The notes under the pieces: generated by a model
The model's input: only the letters and a program-made list of their open reading frames with translations
Databases searched by the model: none
Told to the model about the DNA's origin: nothing
Program-made: the position numbers and the translations under genes
Assembly: GCA_963738325.1 (NCBI GenBank)
Contig: CAVTWD010000001.1
Span: forward strand, 744,001 to 808,000
Direction: 5' to 3'
Length of the DNA: 64,000 bases
Source: CAVTWD01 sp963738325
GTDB taxonomy: Bacteria > Actinomycetota > Acidimicrobiia > Acidimicrobiales > Ilumatobacteraceae
In this document: positions 54,930 to 63,906 of the stretch, piece after piece
Position numbering within the stretch: the first letter of the stretch is position 1
Layout of the letters: each line of letters starts with the position of its first letter

Positions 54930-55698
54930 ATGGCGAAGTCGGCCCCCAAGAAGGCGTCAGCCCCCGCCAAGAAGGCGGCGACGAAGCAGGCTCCGGCGGC
55001 CAGGACGCGCGCCGCGACGTCGGCTGCCGCCTCCTCGGCCAAGTCCGACGCCGCTCGTGTGGCCAAGGCGCCGGCTCGCAAACAGGCATCCAAAGCGGCG
55101 GACGAGGCGAGCGGGTCCACCGCCAAGGCGAGGGCCGCGGCAGGGATCTGCGAGATCGTCCAAGGCGGCGCCGAAGGCCGCAGTCGCGAAGGCTCCCGCG
55201 GCAAAGCCCTCGGCGAGCAAAGCCTCCGGCGCGAAGGCAGCAAAGCCCGCCGCCCCCAAGCCCGTGGCGGCCAAGGCCCCGGTCGCCAAGCCCCCGGCCG
55301 GGCCCCGGAAGCCGGTCAGTCCCTTCGATGCCAAGTTCCTCGACGGCCAGCGCAAGCTGCTGCTCGACGAGCGGGCCAAGCTCCTCGGTCAAGCCGAGCA
55401 CCTCGACGCCGAAGCGGCGTCGCTGATGGAGGACCTCGACCCGGGCGATGTCCAGTTCGACGACGAGTCCGGGGAAGGCGACTCGTTGGTCGTCGAGCGC
55501 GAGCGCGACATCGCACTGGCGGGAGTCGCCCGGCAGACGGTCATCGAGATCGACGCCGCCCTGGCCCGCATCGACGACGGGACGTACGGGCTGTCGACCA
55601 TCTCCGGCAAGCCGATCCCGAAGGAACGGCTGCGGGCGTTGCCCTGGGCCACCGAGCTCGTGGAGGAGAAAGTCGGCGGCCTCGGCGCTCGCCGGTGA
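54930..55698 (+). CDS. TraR/DksA-type protein with Lys/Ala-rich N-terminus, no zinc cysteines (one frameshift)
   Basis: About 256 residues after removing one base near 55143. The first 130 residues are Lys/Ala/Pro-rich (KKASAPAKKAATKQAP and similar), like histone-type tails, and probably bind DNA. The C-terminal part is DksA-like: a coiled coil (LLLDERAKLLGQAEHLDAEAAS), DDESGEGDSLVVERERDIAL, then RIDDGTYGLSTISGKPIPKERLRALPWA. The four Cys of the zinc ribbon are replaced (GLSTISG; no Cys at the end), so it is a Cys-less variant. DksA/TraR proteins bind the RNA polymerase secondary channel; that role is inferred. Confidence 0.8.
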
Positions 55699-56195
55699 GC
55701 GGCCCCGCGCCCGCGCCGGCGCGACCTCGCAGCACCACGATTCGTCTCACCGTCGCCGTCGCCGTGGTCGTCTTCGCCCTCGATCAACTCACGAAGGCCT
55801 GGGCGGTCCACCGGCTCTCCTCAGGGGACATCGACCTGTTCTGGACCCTGCGGCTGCGGCTCACCTACAACAGCGGCATGGCCTTCAGCCGGGGGCGCGG
55901 CTTCGGTCCGGTGATCGGGGTCCTCGCACTGGTCGTCATCGTGGTGCTGGTGCTGGCGGCGCGCCGAGGTACGTCGAAGCTGGGCGCGGTCGCGGTCGGG
56001 ATGGTGATCGGGGGCGCGGCGGGGAACATATGCGACCGGTTGCTGCGCGATGCCGACGGCTTCTTGCAAGGCCGCGTCATCGACTTCATCGACCTGCAGT
56101 GGTGGCCCGTGTTCAACGTCGCCGACTCGGCGATCGTCGTGGGAGGGCTGATGCTCGTGGCGGTGGCGTGGCGCACGGGCCGCCCGCCGGCGTGA
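55695..56195 (+). CDS. lspA: Lipoprotein signal peptidase LspA
   Basis: 166 residues from GTG 55695 (GTGA overlap with the DksA-like gene). Four membrane spans, with the conserved NSGMAFSRG, GAAGNICDRLLR and WPVFNVADSAIVVGGL that carry the two catalytic Asp residues. It cleaves the signal peptides of lipoproteins such as the LpqB-like protein and the septum-type lipoprotein in this window. Intact. Confidence 0.94.
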   Translation: MSGPAPAPARPRSTTIRLTVAVAVVVFALDQLTKAWAVHRLSSGDIDLFWTLRLRLTYNSGMAFSRGRGFGPVIGVLALVVIVVLVLAARRGTSKLGAVAVGMVIGGAAGNICDRLLRDADGFLQGRVIDFIDLQWWPVFNVADSAIVVGGLMLVAVAWRTGRPPA

Positions 56196-56247
56196 CGCGG
56201 GCGCCCGCCAACAGATCGCCCGCGCGCGCGACAGCACGCCGGCCGGC

Positions 56248-57159
56248 ATGAGGGAGGCGGTCCCTGCCGCGCTCGACGGCGAGCGGGTCGACCGGCTCGT
56301 TTCGCTGGTGGCCGACGTGAGCCGGGCCGAGGCGGCCAGGCTGGTGGAGGCCGGGGCGGTCATGGTCGACGGCCGGCGGGTGGCGGCCGGCAAGGAACGG
56401 GTTCGGGAAGGCCAGGTCGTCGAGTTCGACGAGGCGGCGATCGCGGTAGCGAGACCGCCTGCGCCAGATCCCGACGTGCCGGTCGCGGTCGTCTACGTCG
56501 ACGACGAGGTCGTCGTGGTGGACAAGCCGGCCGGCGTCGTGGTGCATCCTGGGGCCGGCAGCGAGCACGTCACCCTCGTGAACGGGCTGCTGGCCCGCTT
56601 CCCCGAGCTCGCCTCGGTGGGGGCGTCGGGCCGCCCCGGCATCGTGCACCGGTTGGACAAGGGCACCTCCGGGCTCCTCGTCGTGGCCCGCACGCCCCAG
56701 GCGTACGACGATCTGGTCGCTCAGCTCGCCGCCCGCACCGTCGAGCGCCGCTACCTGACGCTGGTGTGGGGGATCCCCGATGCGGCATCGGGGATGGTCG
56801 ACGCGCCGATCGGCCGGTCTCCCCGGGATCCGACCCGGATGGCGGTGGTCGCCGACGGCCGGCCGTCGCGAACCCGGTACGAGCGGCGGGCCGTGTTCAC
56901 GAGCCCGGCGGCGTCCGCCCTGCTGGAGTGCCGATTGGACACGGGGCGCACCCACCAGATCCGCGTCCACCTCGCCGCCATCGGCCATCCCGTCGTGGGC
57001 GACTCCCCCTACGGTGGCGCCCGGTCGCCGCTGGCGCTCAGCCGCCCGTTCCTGCACGCCTACCGGCTCGCCTTCACCCACCCGGCGACCCGGGCCCGCC
57101 TGACCTTCGAGTCACCGCTGCCACCCGATTTGGCCGAGGTGCTGGCCGAGCTCGCCTGA
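56248..57159 (+). CDS. RluD-type pseudouridine synthase
   Basis: 303 residues from ATG 56248. An N-terminal S4 domain (RVDRLVSLVADVSRAEAARLVEAGAVMVDG) precedes the catalytic domain with HRLDKGTSGLLVVART (catalytic Asp), DDEVVVVDKPAGVVVHPG and LDTGRTHQIRVHLAAIGHPVVGD. It belongs to the RluA/RluD group that modifies 23S rRNA; the exact position is not shown. lspA-rluD-type pairs are common in bacteria. Intact. Confidence 0.92.
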   Translation: MREAVPAALDGERVDRLVSLVADVSRAEAARLVEAGAVMVDGRRVAAGKERVREGQVVEFDEAAIAVARPPAPDPDVPVAVVYVDDEVVVVDKPAGVVVHPGAGSEHVTLVNGLLARFPELASVGASGRPGIVHRLDKGTSGLLVVARTPQAYDDLVAQLAARTVERRYLTLVWGIPDAASGMVDAPIGRSPRDPTRMAVVADGRPSRTRYERRAVFTSPAASALLECRLDTGRTHQIRVHLAAIGHPVVGDSPYGGARSPLALSRPFLHAYRLAFTHPATRARLTFESPLPPDLAEVLAELA

Positions 57160-57164
57160 GCGCG

Positions 57165-57623
57165 TCAGGCGTGCACGTGGCCCAACGGCTTGGCCGGCCA
57201 GGGCAGCTCGCCGCGCGCCGTGGCGGCGAGGTCGGCCAGCGTGTAGCCCGCGAGGTGGTGGCGCATGTGCTCGCCCACGTTCTGCCAGATGGCGAGGAGC
57301 ACGCACTGGCCCTCGTGGTCGCAGGCGCCGTCCATGTGGGGCTCGCCGAAGTCGCCGACCGTGATCGGGCCGTCGACCGCGCTGACGATGTCCGACAGCA
57401 GGATGTCGCGCGGCGGGCGGGCGAGCACGTAGCCGCCCCCGACGCCCCGCTTGGAGCGGACGAGCCCGGCGCCTTTCAGGGCGAGCAGGATCTGCTCGAG
57501 GTAGGGCTGGGGGAGGCCCGTGCGCTCCGCGATGTCCCGTACCGACGTCGGCGCCTCGTCGGAGTGCAGGGCCAGCGACAGGAGGGCTCGGCTGGCGTAG
57601 TCACCCCGGGTCGAGACCCTCAC
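57165..57623 (-). CDS. Rrf2-family transcriptional regulator
   Basis: 152 residues from GTG 57623 (RVSTRGDYASRALLSLALH). The winged helix is TSVRDIAERTGLPQPYLEQILLALKGAGLVRSKRGVGGGYVLARP, typical of Rrf2/IscR. Two Cys lie in GACDHEGQC, spaced C-x5-C; the third Cys of IscR-type [2Fe-2S] ligation is not obvious, so cluster type is unsure (IscR-, NsrR- or RsrR-like). No Fe-S assembly genes are adjacent. It faces the AlkP-type gene, divergent with about 75 bases between starts. Confidence 0.85.
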   Translation of the reverse strand: MRVSTRGDYASRALLSLALHSDEAPTSVRDIAERTGLPQPYLEQILLALKGAGLVRSKRGVGGGYVLARPPRDILLSDIVSAVDGPITVGDFGEPHMDGACDHEGQCVLLAIWQNVGEHMRHHLAGYTLADLAATARGELPWPAKPLGHVHA

Positions 57624-57698
57624 GAGCTCATCGTAGGCCGGCGGCCACCCCCTTCGGTGCCCGTCGCGGCCGCTCTGTGGCACGCTGACGACCCGGAG

Positions 57699-58817
57699 GT
57701 GAGGGTCCTGGCCGAGCATCCCGATCTCCCCGACTACGGAGGGGCGTGCGTCAGCAACCTCGTACCTGCCCTCCTCGGGCCCGCCGGGACGGCTCAGGTG
57801 CCCCCGTGGATGCCCGAGCCGGTGCGCGGCGCAGGTCAGGTCGTGCTGCTCGTCCTCGACGGCCTCGGCTGGGAGCAGCTCCAGGATCGGCGGGCCCTGG
57901 CCCCGTTCCTGTCGGCCATGGCCGGTCGGCCGATCCACACGGTCGTCCCGTCCACCACCGCCACTGCTTTGACCTCGATCGCCACCGGCCTCGCGCCGGG
58001 GGAGCACGGCGTGGTGGGGTACCGCATCGAGGTGCGGGGCGAGGTGCTCAACGTCCTGCGCTGGACCACCTCCACGGGTGACGCCCGCCGGCGCGTGCCG
58101 CCCCGGGAGATCCAGCCCGTGCCCCCGTTCCTCGGGGGCAACGTCCCCGTCGTCAGCCGGGCCGAGTTCGTGGGAACGGGGTTCACGCTCGCTCACCTTG
58201 CCGGGGTCCGCCACGTCGGCTGGCGGATGCCCTCGACGCTCGTCACCGAGGTGCGCCGCTTGCTCGCGGCCGGCGAGCGCTTCGTGTACGCCTACTACGA
58301 CGGGGTCGACAAGGTGGCCCACGAGTACGGGCTGTCGGAGTACTACGACGCCGAGCTGGTCGCCACCGATGCTCTCGTCCGCTCGATCGTCGAGGGTCTG
58401 CCGAGCGGAGCCGTCCTCGTCGTCACCGCCGACCACGGCCAGATCGACGTGGCCGGGCGCATCGTGTCCCTCGTCCCGGCGGTGGCCTCCCTGGTGGCCC
58501 TGCAATCGGGTGAGGGACGCTTCCGCTGGCTGCACGCGGCGCCCGGAGCGGCCGGCGCCCTCTTCGACGCGGCGGCGGAGGCCCACAGCGACCTGGCCTG
58601 GGTGGTGTCACTCGAGCAGGTGCGCGACGAGGGCTGGCTGGGCCCTCTCCTCACCCCTGCCGCACAGGGGCGCCTGGGCGACGTGGCCCTCGTCGCCCGT
58701 GAGCCGGTCGCCTTCGACGACCCGACCGATACCGGGCCTTTCACCCTCGTGAGCCGGCACGGCTCGGTCACGTCTACCGAGATGCTCGTCCCACTGCTCG
58801 CCGGTAGGGGAGCATGA
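57699..58817 (+). CDS. Alkaline phosphatase superfamily (nucleotide pyrophosphatase-type) protein
   Basis: 372 residues from GTG 57699. The metal and nucleophile segment is VVLLVLDGLGWEQLQD and the Thr nucleophile region VPSTTATALTSIATGLAPGEHGVVGYR; VYAYYDGVDKVAHEYG and VTADHGQIDV provide further metal ligands, as in type I phosphodiesterase/nucleotide pyrophosphatase (AlkP superfamily). There is no signal peptide, so it appears cytosolic. The substrate is unknown. Its stop overlaps the bpa start (ATGA). Intact. Confidence 0.87.
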   Translation: MRVLAEHPDLPDYGGACVSNLVPALLGPAGTAQVPPWMPEPVRGAGQVVLLVLDGLGWEQLQDRRALAPFLSAMAGRPIHTVVPSTTATALTSIATGLAPGEHGVVGYRIEVRGEVLNVLRWTTSTGDARRRVPPREIQPVPPFLGGNVPVVSRAEFVGTGFTLAHLAGVRHVGWRMPSTLVTEVRRLLAAGERFVYAYYDGVDKVAHEYGLSEYYDAELVATDALVRSIVEGLPSGAVLVVTADHGQIDVAGRIVSLVPAVASLVALQSGEGRFRWLHAAPGAAGALFDAAAEAHSDLAWVVSLEQVRDEGWLGPLLTPAAQGRLGDVALVAREPVAFDDPTDTGPFTLVSRHGSVTSTEMLVPLLAGRGA

Positions 58818-59308
58818 GGCCCGACCCGATGGAGGACCCCATGGCTGACCAAGCACCCATCGAGCACGGGGAGATCGTCGGCACGCCCCCGCCGGCTCCC
58901 CCGGAGGTCGAGGCGGTGGAGCAGCCGGCCAAGGTGATGCGGATCGGCTCGATGGTGAAGCAACTCCTCGACGAGGTGCGCGCCGCGCCCCTCGACGACG
59001 CCAGCCGCGCCCGGCTGAAGGAGATCTACGAGACGTCGGTCAACGAGCTGGCCAAGGCCCTCTCGCCCGACCTCCAGGCGGAGTTGCGCCGCCTCGCCCC
59101 GCCGTTCTCCGACGCCGAGGCCCCGAGCGACGCCGAGCTGCGCATCGCCCAGGCGCAGCTCGTCGGCTGGCTCGAGGGGCTCTTCCACGGCATCCAGGCC
59201 ACCCTCTTCGCCCAGCAGCTCGCCGCCCGCCAGCAGCTCGAGCAGATGCGCCAGCTGCCGCCCGGGCAGCGTCTACCGGAGACCGAGCGCCCCGGCACCT
59301 ACCTCTGA
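58814..59308 (+). CDS. bpa: Bacterial proteasome activator Bpa (PafE)
   Basis: 164 residues. The four-helix core MRIGSMVKQLLDEVRAAPLDDASRARLKEIYETSV and the strongly conserved DAELRIAQAQLVGWLEGLFHGIQATLFAQQLAARQQLEQMRQLPPG match Bpa/PafE (DUF2587). The C-terminus ends GTYL, close to the mycobacterial GQYL tail that docks into the 20S proteasome alpha ring. Its presence implies the genome encodes an actinobacterial proteasome (not in this window). It forms a ring that opens the gate without ATP. The last codons lie in a 22-bp tandem duplication. Confidence 0.92.
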   Translation: MRPDPMEDPMADQAPIEHGEIVGTPPPAPPEVEAVEQPAKVMRIGSMVKQLLDEVRAAPLDDASRARLKEIYETSVNELAKALSPDLQAELRRLAPPFSDAEAPSDAELRIAQAQLVGWLEGLFHGIQATLFAQQLAARQQLEQMRQLPPGQRLPETERPGTYL

Positions 59309-59344
59309 ACGCTGCTTCCGGAACCTCTGAACGCTGCTTCCGGA
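59301..59344. repeat. 22-bp tandem duplication at the bpa stop
   Basis: ACCTCTGAACGCTGCTTCCGGA occurs at 59301-59322 and again at 59323-59344. The first copy holds the last codon and stop of bpa. It may be a small recent duplication. Confidence 0.85.
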
Positions 59345-59348
59345 ACTC

Positions 59349-59384
59349 GAACCGGAGGGTGCCGTCGACGGCACACCCCGGTTC
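59349..59384 (+). terminator. Hairpin terminator after bpa
   Basis: GAACCGG (59349-59355) pairs with CCGGTTC (59378-59384), and GTGCCG (59359-59364) with CGGCAC (59369-59374) around the loop TCGA. The 3' side (AACTTCGG) has no run of T, so it may act with Rho or only as a transcript-end structure. It separates bpa from dnaE. Confidence 0.65.
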
Positions 59385-59431
59385 AACTTCGGGGCTTGCC
59401 CGCGCGGGCTAGGGTCCCCACCGTCGAATCA

Positions 59432-59464
59432 CACAGCTGTGATTTACCCACAGCCTGTGGAGAA
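59432..59464 (+). promoter_or_regulatory. Paired DnaA-box-like sites before dnaE
   Basis: TTACCCACA (59444-59452) and TGTGGAGAA (59456-59464, reverse of TTCTCCACA) face each other; each is one base from the DnaA-box consensus TTATCCACA. A 10-base palindrome CACAGCTGTG (59432-59441) sits beside them. The pair lies just before the dnaE start (59486) and could let DnaA modulate it; it is inference only. Confidence 0.4.
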
Positions 59465-59485
59465 CCGAGAACGAAGGCAGGCCGC

Positions 59486-62400
59486 GTGGGCGAGTCGTTC
59501 ACCCACCTCCACGTCCACACCGAGTACTCCATGCTCGACGGCGCGTCCCGCGTCAGCGAGGTGGTCGCGGCGGCGGCGGCCGACGGCCAGCCGGCGCTCG
59601 GCATCACCGACCACGGGAACATGTACGGGGTGCTCGACTTCTACAAGGAGTGCCGGGCCCAGGGCATCAAGCCGATCCTCGGCACCGAGGCCTATCTGGC
59701 CCACGAGCATCGCTCGGAGCGACCCCAGCGCCGCGGCCGCGTCGACGACACGGGGGGCGACGCCGAGGGGGGCCACAAGCTCTACTACCACCTCACCCTG
59801 CTGGCCGAGAACGACACGGGCTACCGCAACCTGATCAAGCTGGCCAGCCTCGCCTTCCTGGAGGGCTACTACTACAAGCCCCGCATGGATTGGGAGCTGC
59901 TGGCGCGCCATCGCGACGGCGTGATCGCCACCACCGGCTGCCTCGGCGGCCACGTGCTGCAGGCCCTGTTGCAGGGCGACGAGCGCGCCGCTCTCGAGCG
60001 GGCCGCACGCCTACAGGACATCTTCGGGCGCGACAACCTCTTCATCGAGCTGCAAGACCACGGGTTGGGGGTCCAGCACGACACGAACCCCCGGCTGCTC
60101 GACATCGCGCGGCGCCTCCAGGCCCCCGTGATCGCCACCAACGACAGCCACTACACCCACCGCGCCGATCACGTGGCCCACGACGCGTTGCTGTGCGTCC
60201 AGACCGGGGCGCTCATGAGCGACCCGAAGCGCTTCCGCTTCGAGGGCGACGAGCACTACTTGAAGTCCGCGGTCGAGATGCGGGCCCTGTTCGCCGAGGT
60301 CCCTGAAGCCTGTGACAACACGCTGTGGGTGGCGGAGCGAGCCGACGTGCGCCTCGAGTTCGGCCAACCCGACCTGCCGGCCTTCCCCATCCCCGAAGGC
60401 TTTCCCGACGACGCCGCCTACCTCCGCCACCTCACCATGGCCGGTGCCACGGCGCGGTGGGGGGAGAGCGTCGCGCCGGCGGTGCTCGAGCGCCTCGCCT
60501 ACGAGCTCGACGTCATCGCCACGATGGGGTTCAGCTCCTACTTCTTGATCGTGTGGGACCTGATCCGCCACACGCGTGAGCACGGCATCCGGGTGGGGCC
60601 GGGCCGGGGGAGCGCGGCCGGCTGCGCGGTGGCCTACTGCCTGCACATCACCGACCTCGACCCGATCCGCTACGACCTGCTGTTCGAGCGCTTCTTGAAC
60701 CCCAGCCGCATCTCCATGCCCGACATCGACATGGACTTCGACTCCCGCTACCGCGACGAGATGATCCGGTACGCAGCCGAGAAGTACGGACGCGACCGCG
60801 TCGCCCAGATCGTCACCTTCTCGACGATCAAGGCACGGGCGGCAGTGCGCGACGCGGCCCGCGTCCTCGGATTCTCCTACGCCGTCGGCGACCGCATCGC
60901 CAAGGCTATGCCCCCGCTGGTGATGGGCCGCGACACGCCGCTGTACGCCTGCCTCGAGCCGCACGCCAAGTTCGAGGACGGCTACAAGGCGGCCACCGAG
61001 CTGCGGGCCATGTACGACACCGACCCCGATGTGAAGCAGGTGGTCGATGTGGCCGTCGGGCTCGAGGGCCTGCGCCGCCAGGACGGCATCCATGCCGCCG
61101 CGGTCGTGATCACCCGCGAGCCGCTCACCGAGCACCTGCCCATACAGCGCAAGCCCGAGAACGGCCATGACGCGGAGCTCGCGCCCATCGTCACGCAGTA
61201 CGAGATGCACGGCGTCGAGGAGCTCGGCCTGCTGAAGATGGACTTCCTCGGCCTGCGCAACCTCGATGTGATCGAGGACGCCGTCGCCATGATCCGGGCC
61301 CACAAGGACCCCGGCTTCGACATCGACCGCGTGCCCCTCGACGACGATCCCACGCTGGCCATGCTGCGCCGAGGCGATTCGATCGGCGTGTTCCAGCTCG
61401 AAGGCGGACCCATGCGCGCCCTCATGCGCTCGCTCGCGCCAACGAGCTTCGAGGACGTGGCCGCCCTCGTCGCGCTGTACCGCCCCGGCCCGATGGCCGC
61501 CAACATGCACAACGACTACGCGGACCGCAAGAACGGCCGCAAACCCGTCGCCTACTTCCATCCCGATGCGGCCGAGCTACTTGGTGACACCTGGGGTCTC
61601 ATGATCTTCCAGGAGCAGGTGATGCGGGTGGCCCAGAAGTTCGCGGGCTACTCGTTGGCCGACGCCGACAACCTGCGCAAGGCGTGCGGCAAGAAGATCC
61701 GCGAGCTCATGGCGCGGGAACGGGAGAAGTTCGTGGCGAGCTGCGACACCACCGGCTACGGGCGCGAGCTCGGCACCAAGCTGTTCGACACGATCGAGGC
61801 CTTCGCCGACTACGCGTTCAACAAGTCCCACTCCTACGGCTACGGGCTGGTGGCATACCAGACCGCTTACCTCAAGGCGCATTACCCGGTCGAGTACCTC
61901 GCCTGCCTGCTCACCAGCGTGAAGGGCAGCCTCGAGAAGGCCGCCGTCTACCTCGCCGAGTGCCGAGCGATGGGCATCAAGGTGCTCAACCCCGACATCA
62001 ACATCTCCGCCTCCGACTTCATCGCCCTCGACCCGGCCTCGGCGCCGGCCACCGTCGAACTCCCCCCTGGCTGCCCGGGCGTCATCCCCTTCGGGTTGTC
62101 GGCCGTGCGCAACGTGGGCGAGGGCCTCGTGCGCATGATCGTGGCCGAGCGGGAGGCGCAGGGGCCCTTCGCCGACTTCTACGACTTCGCGGCCCGCGTC
62201 GACCCGAGCGTGCTGAACAAGCGGGCCATCGAGTCTCTGGTCAAGGCCGGTGCCTTCGACTCGCTGGGCCACACCCGGCGCGGCCTGCTCGCCGTCTTCG
62301 AGCCGATCATCGACATGACCCTGGCTCGCCGACGCGAACAGGAGCAAGGGGTGATGAGCCTGTTCGGCGACGTGGGTGACGGGGCGTCGCGACCCTACGA

Positions 62401-63046
62401 CGAGCGCCTGCCCATCCCGCACCTCGAGATCGACAAGGCGCAGCTGCTCGCCTTCGAGAAGGAGATGCTCGGACTGTACGTGAGCGACCATCCGCTGCTC
62501 GGGGCGGAGTGGGCGGTGCGCCGCCGTGCTGACGCCGTCATTGCCGACGTGTACGAACGCGCTGACGGTGACGTCGTGACCGTGGGCGGCGTCGTGACGG
62601 CGTTGAACCGGAAGTACACCCGCAAGGGCGAGCTGATGGCCGTGTTCACGCTCGAGGACCTCCAAGGCACCATCGAGGCCATGGTCTTCCCCAAGGCCAT
62701 GGCCGACCACGGCCACAAGTTGGCCGACGACGTCGTCGTGGTCGTGAAGGCCCGCGTCGACGGTCGGGACGACGCGCCGAAGTTGGTCGTGATGGATGTC
62801 TCGGTGGTCGAGTCAGCCGTCGCCGGCGCGCCCCCCTTGCGGCTCAGCCTGGCGCCGACGGCCGTGTGCGAGACCACCATCGCCAGGCTGAAGCGGATCC
62901 TGCTCGACCATCCGGGCGACTCGCCGGTGTTCCTTCACCTCGGTGAGGGCAAGGTCATGCGCCTCGCCAACGACTACCGGGTCGACGTGGGCCGTTGTGT
63001 CGGCGAGCTGCGGGCCGAGCTCGGCCATGACGTCTTGTTGACCTGA
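59486..63046 (+). CDS. dnaE: DNA polymerase III alpha subunit
   Basis: 1186 residues from GTG 59486 (VGESFTHLHVHTEYSMLDGA). The PHP domain (HLHVHTEYSMLDG, GITDHGNMYGV) comes first, then the C-family polymerase core with the catalytic Asp pair in PDIDMDFDSRYRDEMIRYA, RVGPGRGSAAGCAV and VQIVTFSTIKARAAVRD-type stretches, and the helix-hairpin/OB region near the C-terminus (VTVGGVVTALNRKYTRKGELMAVFTLEDL). It has no N-terminal proofreading Exo domain; the PHP domain carries the proofreading role in some actinobacterial DnaE1. Two DnaA-box-like sites lie just upstream. Intact. Confidence 0.96.
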   Translation: MGESFTHLHVHTEYSMLDGASRVSEVVAAAAADGQPALGITDHGNMYGVLDFYKECRAQGIKPILGTEAYLAHEHRSERPQRRGRVDDTGGDAEGGHKLYYHLTLLAENDTGYRNLIKLASLAFLEGYYYKPRMDWELLARHRDGVIATTGCLGGHVLQALLQGDERAALERAARLQDIFGRDNLFIELQDHGLGVQHDTNPRLLDIARRLQAPVIATNDSHYTHRADHVAHDALLCVQTGALMSDPKRFRFEGDEHYLKSAVEMRALFAEVPEACDNTLWVAERADVRLEFGQPDLPAFPIPEGFPDDAAYLRHLTMAGATARWGESVAPAVLERLAYELDVIATMGFSSYFLIVWDLIRHTREHGIRVGPGRGSAAGCAVAYCLHITDLDPIRYDLLFERFLNPSRISMPDIDMDFDSRYRDEMIRYAAEKYGRDRVAQIVTFSTIKARAAVRDAARVLGFSYAVGDRIAKAMPPLVMGRDTPLYACLEPHAKFEDGYKAATELRAMYDTDPDVKQVVDVAVGLEGLRRQDGIHAAAVVITREPLTEHLPIQRKPENGHDAELAPIVTQYEMHGVEELGLLKMDFLGLRNLDVIEDAVAMIRAHKDPGFDIDRVPLDDDPTLAMLRRGDSIGVFQLEGGPMRALMRSLAPTSFEDVAALVALYRPGPMAANMHNDYADRKNGRKPVAYFHPDAAELLGDTWGLMIFQEQVMRVAQKFAGYSLADADNLRKACGKKIRELMAREREKFVASCDTTGYGRELGTKLFDTIEAFADYAFNKSHSYGYGLVAYQTAYLKAHYPVEYLACLLTSVKGSLEKAAVYLAECRAMGIKVLNPDINISASDFIALDPASAPATVELPPGCPGVIPFGLSAVRNVGEGLVRMIVAEREAQGPFADFYDFAARVDPSVLNKRAIESLVKAGAFDSLGHTRRGLLAVFEPIIDMTLARRREQEQGVMSLFGDVGDGASRPYDERLPIPHLEIDKAQLLAFEKEMLGLYVSDHPLLGAEWAVRRRADAVIADVYERADGDVVTVGGVVTALNRKYTRKGELMAVFTLEDLQGTIEAMVFPKAMADHGHKLADDVVVVVKARVDGRDDAPKLVVMDVSVVESAVAGAPPLRLSLAPTAVCETTIARLKRILLDHPGDSPVFLHLGEGKVMRLANDYRVDVGRCVGELRAELGHDVLLT

Positions 63047-63084
63047 TCGAAGGGGAGGAGCGAAACGTTCCTCCTCCCCTTCGA
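63047..63084 (+). terminator. Strong hairpin terminator after dnaE
   Basis: TCGAAGGGGAGGAG (63047-63060) and CTCCTCCCCTTCGA (63071-63084) are perfectly complementary (14 bp), with the 10-base loop CGAAACGTTC, itself able to add a GAA/TTC step. It starts directly at the dnaE stop codon. No T-run follows. Confidence 0.8.
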
Positions 63085-63209
63085 ACCGCGAGTGCGTTTC
63101 GCTAAGCGGCTCGGAGATGGCAAAATGAATGTCCGTCCCGGCAGGGACGAGACCCATGAAGTGTCGCCGGCCCGGCCGGCGCCCGGACCTTCGGGAGCCA
63201 CCAGAACCG

Positions 63210-63875
63210 ATGGCGATCCAGATCGAGACGAAGGACTGCACGGCGCTCACCGACGCCGAGCTCGAGGAGATGGCGGACATGTGCGCGGGCGGCCCGACCG
63301 GCATCGACATCGGGTCGTTGTCCAAGGCCAAGGAGGACTGGGTCCTCTGCGCCACGGCTCGCATCGAGGGCAAGCTCAACGGGTTCATGTTCTCCACCCT
63401 CGAGCGCATCGGTGGCACGCCGTGCGTGCTGCTCGGTCTGGTGAGCGTGCGGCGCACGTCGCGTCGCGACTCGGTCATGAAGGGGCTCATGAGCGAGGCC
63501 TATCACCGGGCCCTCATGGCCTTCCCCGACGAGGACGTGCTCGTCGGAACCCGCCTCGGGTCGCCCTCAGGTTTCGATGCCTTTCGTGCCCTCACCGACA
63601 TCGTGCCTCGCCCCGGCCACAAGGCGGTCGGCGAGGAGCGGGCGTGGGGACGCCGTCTGGCGAAGCGCTTCCATGTAGAGGCGGCCTACGACGAGCAGTC
63701 CTTCCAGGTGAAGGGATCGACCGGAGGCGTGTTCGACTACGACTCGCTCAAGCCCGAGTCGGTCGAGCCCGACATCGTGGCGCTCTTCAAGGGCCTGAAG
63801 CCGGCGAAGGGGGATGTCCTGGTGGCCTTCGGATGGGCCATGGCGGAGGACCTGCTGAAGCTCGGCTCGCGCTGA
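63210..63875 (+). CDS. Conserved protein of unknown function, possibly GNAT-like
   Basis: 221 residues from ATG 63210. The mixed alpha/beta sequence (LTDAELEEMADMCAGG, VLCATARIEGKLNGFMFSTLERIGGTPCVLLGLVSVRRTSRRDSVMKGLMSEAYHRALMAF) resembles the layout of an N-acetyltransferase with the VSVRR-loop in place of the acetyl-CoA loop, but no clear motif A is seen. I cannot name a function. The upstream gap of 163 bases holds the dnaE terminator and no obvious promoter. It stands between dnaE and the nitroreductase gene on the same strand. Confidence 0.6.
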   Translation: MAIQIETKDCTALTDAELEEMADMCAGGPTGIDIGSLSKAKEDWVLCATARIEGKLNGFMFSTLERIGGTPCVLLGLVSVRRTSRRDSVMKGLMSEAYHRALMAFPDEDVLVGTRLGSPSGFDAFRALTDIVPRPGHKAVGEERAWGRRLAKRFHVEAAYDEQSFQVKGSTGGVFDYDSLKPESVEPDIVALFKGLKPAKGDVLVAFGWAMAEDLLKLGSR

Positions 63876-63906
63876 GCGTCTTCTCCCACTGAGCCCGGCC
63901 CGCCGC

